Positions 61,510 through 64,000 of a stretch of 64,000 nucleotides of DNA are shown in pieces; the stretch's first letter is position 1; every line of letters starts with the position of its first letter. The notes under the pieces are model-generated. The model was not told the DNA's origin. It did not search any database and saw nothing but the letters and a program-made list of their open reading frames with translations. The position numbers were made by a program, and so were the translations under genes. The stretch is taken from contig JAUICN010000006.1 in assembly GCA_030427835.1 (NCBI GenBank), positions 148,086-212,085 on the forward strand. Direction: 5' to 3'. Origin of the DNA: Polyangia bacterium. GTDB taxonomy: Bacteria; Myxococcota_A; Polyangia; Polyangiales; JAUICN01.

Positions 61510-63723
61510 ATGTCGCGGTTGGTTCAGTTTAGCCTACGGACGCGTAGGTTTTTGCGAGCAGGCTATGGGTTTGCCGCTTCGCTATTGCCCGTCGCGTGGC
61601 TGATTCAGGGGCATTTTTCGCCCGGCTGGTCTTGGGACGCTTGGCTTCTTTCCAGCGCCTTTTTGATGCTGGTTGCCTGGCGTGCATTGCTGCGTCGTCG
61701 CGACATTCGACGGGGGCACGGTACGGCCATCTGGGATGTGGAACTGGGCTGGTACCTCCTGCTAGCCATTCATATCGGTCTTCAGGGATTGGCGGCCTTT
61801 GGTGGTCCCTGGCACACCCTGGTGTACGCACTGCTTGCCACATCCGCTGTATTCGCGGCCGCTCCCGCTCCCAGTGTACTGGTCGTTCTTGCCCTTGGGT
61901 TGGAGGTGGCTGTGCATCTACCCAACGAGAAAGGTGAACTCTTTACACTAATCCAACGTGGTGCATTTATTCTCTTCTTTGGCGTCCTGCATCAACTGTA
62001 CACACGGTTGGAGGTGGCTCGGGTACGGCAGGATTCGCAACGCCGACAGACCGAAAATCAGCGACGTATGGAAGCCGAAGCTCGCATGTTTCGGATGGTG
62101 GCGGCACCCACATCAGCCGCTGTCTCCAGCGCGGGAAACGTAGACGCTGCTGAGTCCGATCCTACGCGGGCACTGCGCGCAAGCATTCAAGAGGTTCACC
62201 AGTCCCTATTTCACATGTTGGAGTTCATCAAAACGACGCTCCACCTTCATACATGTGTTCTGCTATTTCGAAGTCCTGACGGTAGCCACCTGAGGATTGC
62301 GGAGGTAGCCACAGACAGCGACCTCATCAATCCAGAGCCCATACCGGCTGGAGAAGGGGCCGTGGGAGCCGTAGCGACCCGGGGCCTGGTCATGAATCTC
62401 GAGCATTTGAAGCCCGGTTTCCGTGGAATTCGGTACTACACAGCAGAGGTCCCAGTGCAGGCATTTTTGGGTGTACCGGTGGTGGAAAACACGGAGCTTG
62501 TGGGCGCCCTCTGTGCCGACCGATCGACCGACACGCCGTTCACATCAGAAGATGAGGAAGCTCTCAAACAGGCGGCCGGTTCCCTGCTTCGTGTTATCGA
62601 AAACGAACGTGTATTCCTCCAACTGGAACGTAGCAAAGAAGAACAGGCTGTTCTCTACCGTGCTTCCCAGGCACTAGGCTCTGCCCACGGCCTGAACGAC
62701 GTGATTGAGCGTAGCCTAAGTGCTGCCAAGGAAATCACAGATCATGACTTTGCAGCCGTGGTCTTTCACGACGCCGCAGCAGGGAAACACACTGTACAGC
62801 GGGCGGTAGGTGAGGACGCGGAGCGATTCCTGGGGTTGACGTTCAAGGACAACAGCTCCCTGACGTCCATGGCGGTTAAAAATAGGCACTTTTTGCCCTA
62901 TCGAGGGCACTACGACGAGCAACAGCAGGTGCTGTTCACAAGCCGAACACGTCTAAGAGGAATGAAATCCCTGCTGGTGCTCCCTCTTGTGATTGGTCAG
63001 GAGGCGTTGGGGGTGGTCGCGTTGGCGGCGCGCCGCGAACGGGCATTTGGAGACACTTCACGAGCGACATTGCAAGTTCTTGCAAACCACATGGCGGTCG
63101 CACTTTCCCACGCGAAAGCGGTGAAGCGACTGGAGGACATGGCGATTACAGATGGTCTCACGGGGTGCCTAAATAAGCGCGCGTTCCGTGAAGAACTGGA
63201 CCGTCGAATGCTCTCCGCAAGGCGTTTTGGTCGGCCCCTATCTCTTCTGGTAACAGACATTGATCACTTCAAAGTCGTCAATGATACCTATGGACACGCC
63301 ACGGGGGACCGTGTACTTCGCATGCTTGGCGAGATGCTGCAGCAGGTGAAGCGTGAAACAGATGTGGTCGCCAGGTTTGGTGGCGAAGAGTTCTGTGTGT
63401 TGTGCGAGGAGACAGACACCGCGGGTGCGGTCCTGCTCGCGGAACGTATTCGAGAAGAACTGGAAAGCCGGATCATACAAACAGAAATAGGTAAGCTTTC
63501 GGTGACCACTTCCATCGGTGTGGCTACGTTTCCAAACGACAGCAGTGATGCCGGGGGCCTTTTCGAGTCTGCAGACAAAGCCTTGTACAAAGCCAAGGAA
63601 ACAGGGCGAAACAGAGTATGTACGGCTTCTCATCAACGACCAGGTAGCCAGCCCGTACCAGCAAATCCCCAACCCCAACATCGAGGTCGCTCGGCCACCT
63701 CTTACGCCAAAACCGGATCGTAG
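61510..63723 (+). CDS. Membrane GAF-GAF-GGDEF diguanylate cyclase
   Basis: The 737-residue protein should make cyclic di-GMP. The N-terminal 165 residues have five or six hydrophobic segments, and a short coiled coil follows (RQDSQRRQTENQRRMEAEARM). GAF 1 spans about 215-365 and GAF 2 about 385-540. The GGDEF domain starts at ITDGLTGCLNKRAFREELDRR and has the active site RFGGEEF. An RxxD inhibitory site (RETD) lies five residues before it. All catalytic residues are present. It lies 110 bp downstream of the lipoprotein cluster. The last 30 residues beyond GRNRV are a Gln/Pro tail. Confidence 0.93.
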   Translation: MSRLVQFSLRTRRFLRAGYGFAASLLPVAWLIQGHFSPGWSWDAWLLSSAFLMLVAWRALLRRRDIRRGHGTAIWDVELGWYLLLAIHIGLQGLAAFGGPWHTLVYALLATSAVFAAAPAPSVLVVLALGLEVAVHLPNEKGELFTLIQRGAFILFFGVLHQLYTRLEVARVRQDSQRRQTENQRRMEAEARMFRMVAAPTSAAVSSAGNVDAAESDPTRALRASIQEVHQSLFHMLEFIKTTLHLHTCVLLFRSPDGSHLRIAEVATDSDLINPEPIPAGEGAVGAVATRGLVMNLEHLKPGFRGIRYYTAEVPVQAFLGVPVVENTELVGALCADRSTDTPFTSEDEEALKQAAGSLLRVIENERVFLQLERSKEEQAVLYRASQALGSAHGLNDVIERSLSAAKEITDHDFAAVVFHDAAAGKHTVQRAVGEDAERFLGLTFKDNSSLTSMAVKNRHFLPYRGHYDEQQQVLFTSRTRLRGMKSLLVLPLVIGQEALGVVALAARRERAFGDTSRATLQVLANHMAVALSHAKAVKRLEDMAITDGLTGCLNKRAFREELDRRMLSARRFGRPLSLLVTDIDHFKVVNDTYGHATGDRVLRMLGEMLQQVKRETDVVARFGGEEFCVLCEETDTAGAVLLAERIREELESRIIQTEIGKLSVTTSIGVATFPNDSSDAGGLFESADKALYKAKETGRNRVCTASHQRPGSQPVPANPQPQHRGRSATSYAKTGS

Positions 63724-64000
63724 TTTCAATCCTGCGTCGCTTGAAGGATACACAATAGGGCAGTCGTTTCGCCCTTTGACCCAGGTTGATTTGGATTGGA
63801 GAGACATAATAGTACGAAACACGTTGTGTCTTTTTCCAAACAAGCGAAGGGCCTACGTTTTTCCCCGACAGGTGGAGGCCTTTTTGGCCGCCTCAGCGTG
63901 GAAATACTGCTTTGTTTTCCTTCAAGCTCGGCAAAAAGCAGATCGGTGCACTAGCGACGAATCGCATCTGGAAGAATGCTGTACGAAGGAAGCGGCTAGG
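63548..64000 (+). CDS. Possible partial CDS running off the window end
   Basis: In the +1 frame relative to the GGDEF gene, an open frame with no stop runs from at least ATG 63548 to base 64000 (151 codons). The other two plus frames both meet stops after 63700. Beyond the GGDEF stop it reads VDLDWRDIIVRNTLCLFPNKRR and later AFLAASAWKYCFVFLQARQ, which is protein-like but not recognised. The true start could be a TTG or rare start after 63700 instead. Codon choice is not strongly biased, so this may be accidental. Confidence 0.3.
   Translation, partial: MPGAFSSLQTKPCTKPRKQGETEYVRLLINDQVASPYQQIPNPNIEVARPPLTPKPDRSFNPASLEGYTIGQSFRPLTQVDLDWRDIIVRNTLCLFPNKRRAYVFPRQVEAFLAASAWKYCFVFLQARQKADRCTSDESHLEECCTKEAAR

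Noticed and set aside
63238-63843. 201-aa minus-strand ORF at the 3' end
   Set aside because: Mostly antisense to the GGDEF domain and not protein-like.
63868-63893. GGTGGAGGCC-TTTTT-GGCC hairpin as a terminator
   Set aside because: The T-run lies in the loop rather than after the stem, and the sequence falls inside a possible reading frame.

Overview
The window looks like chromosome of a deltaproteobacterial-grade bacterium of the Myxococcota/Bradymonadota kind. This is inferred from gene content: three Hanks-type Ser/Thr kinases with the HRD-I/L-SP signature, PEGA-domain proteins, DUF4215 disulfide-rich repeats, an AgmX/PglI C-terminal domain protein, an FHA-type sigma-54 activator, many lipobox lipoproteins, and a mevalonate rather than MEP isoprenoid route. 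No rRNA, tRNA, CRISPR array or insertion sequence was recognised. Coding density is high, with frequent GTG starts and 4-base GTGA/ATGA overlaps.

Layout. 1-2.8 kb: end of a Cys-rich lipoprotein, a 630-bp non-coding stretch holding a 24-bp perfect inverted repeat, then rimO and a YfhL-type ferredoxin. 2.9-10.5 kb: a giant kinase/cyclase-like/ATPase/TPR protein, a DUF4215 lipoprotein and a tandem-module histidine kinase. 10.6-18.7 kb (minus): an envelope cluster of PEGA kinase, two PEGA-type proteins, a di-haem peroxidase lipoprotein and a parvulin PPIase. 18.8-25.8 kb: an SRPBCC protein, an AgmX-like protein, a bifunctional Rel, and a two-gene unit with a GT39/ArnT-like glycosyltransferase. 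26-33.1 kb: a TPR protein, a third kinase, rpe and an FHA/sigma-54 activator.

33.1-41.5 kb carries almost the whole mevalonate pathway: mevalonate kinase, diphosphomevalonate decarboxylase, phosphomevalonate kinase, class II HMG-CoA reductase and a small membrane protein form one tight minus-strand operon. creD, a polyprenyl diphosphate synthase and a type 2 IPP isomerase follow. HMG-CoA synthase is not in the window. 42.6-45.4 kb holds two divergent paralogous lipoproteins. 45.5-50.8 kb has lipA, an MntA/HepT toxin-antitoxin pair, and the E1alpha, E1beta and E2 subunits of a branched-chain 2-oxoacid dehydrogenase, so the lipoylating enzyme lies beside its probable client. 50.8-58.3 kb is mostly housekeeping (mutY, phosphoesterase, serS, murB, grpE, hrcA, an FtsB-like protein). 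58.5-61.4 kb has three tandem lipoproteins of one unrecognised family, followed by a GAF-GAF-GGDEF diguanylate cyclase and an open frame that runs off the end.

The most unusual recurring signal is a set of short (13-18 bp, 2-3 copy) tandem duplications. Three sit on convergent stop-codon junctions, one multiplies a start codon, one lies in an intergenic gap, and five lie in coding linkers or an N-terminal extension.
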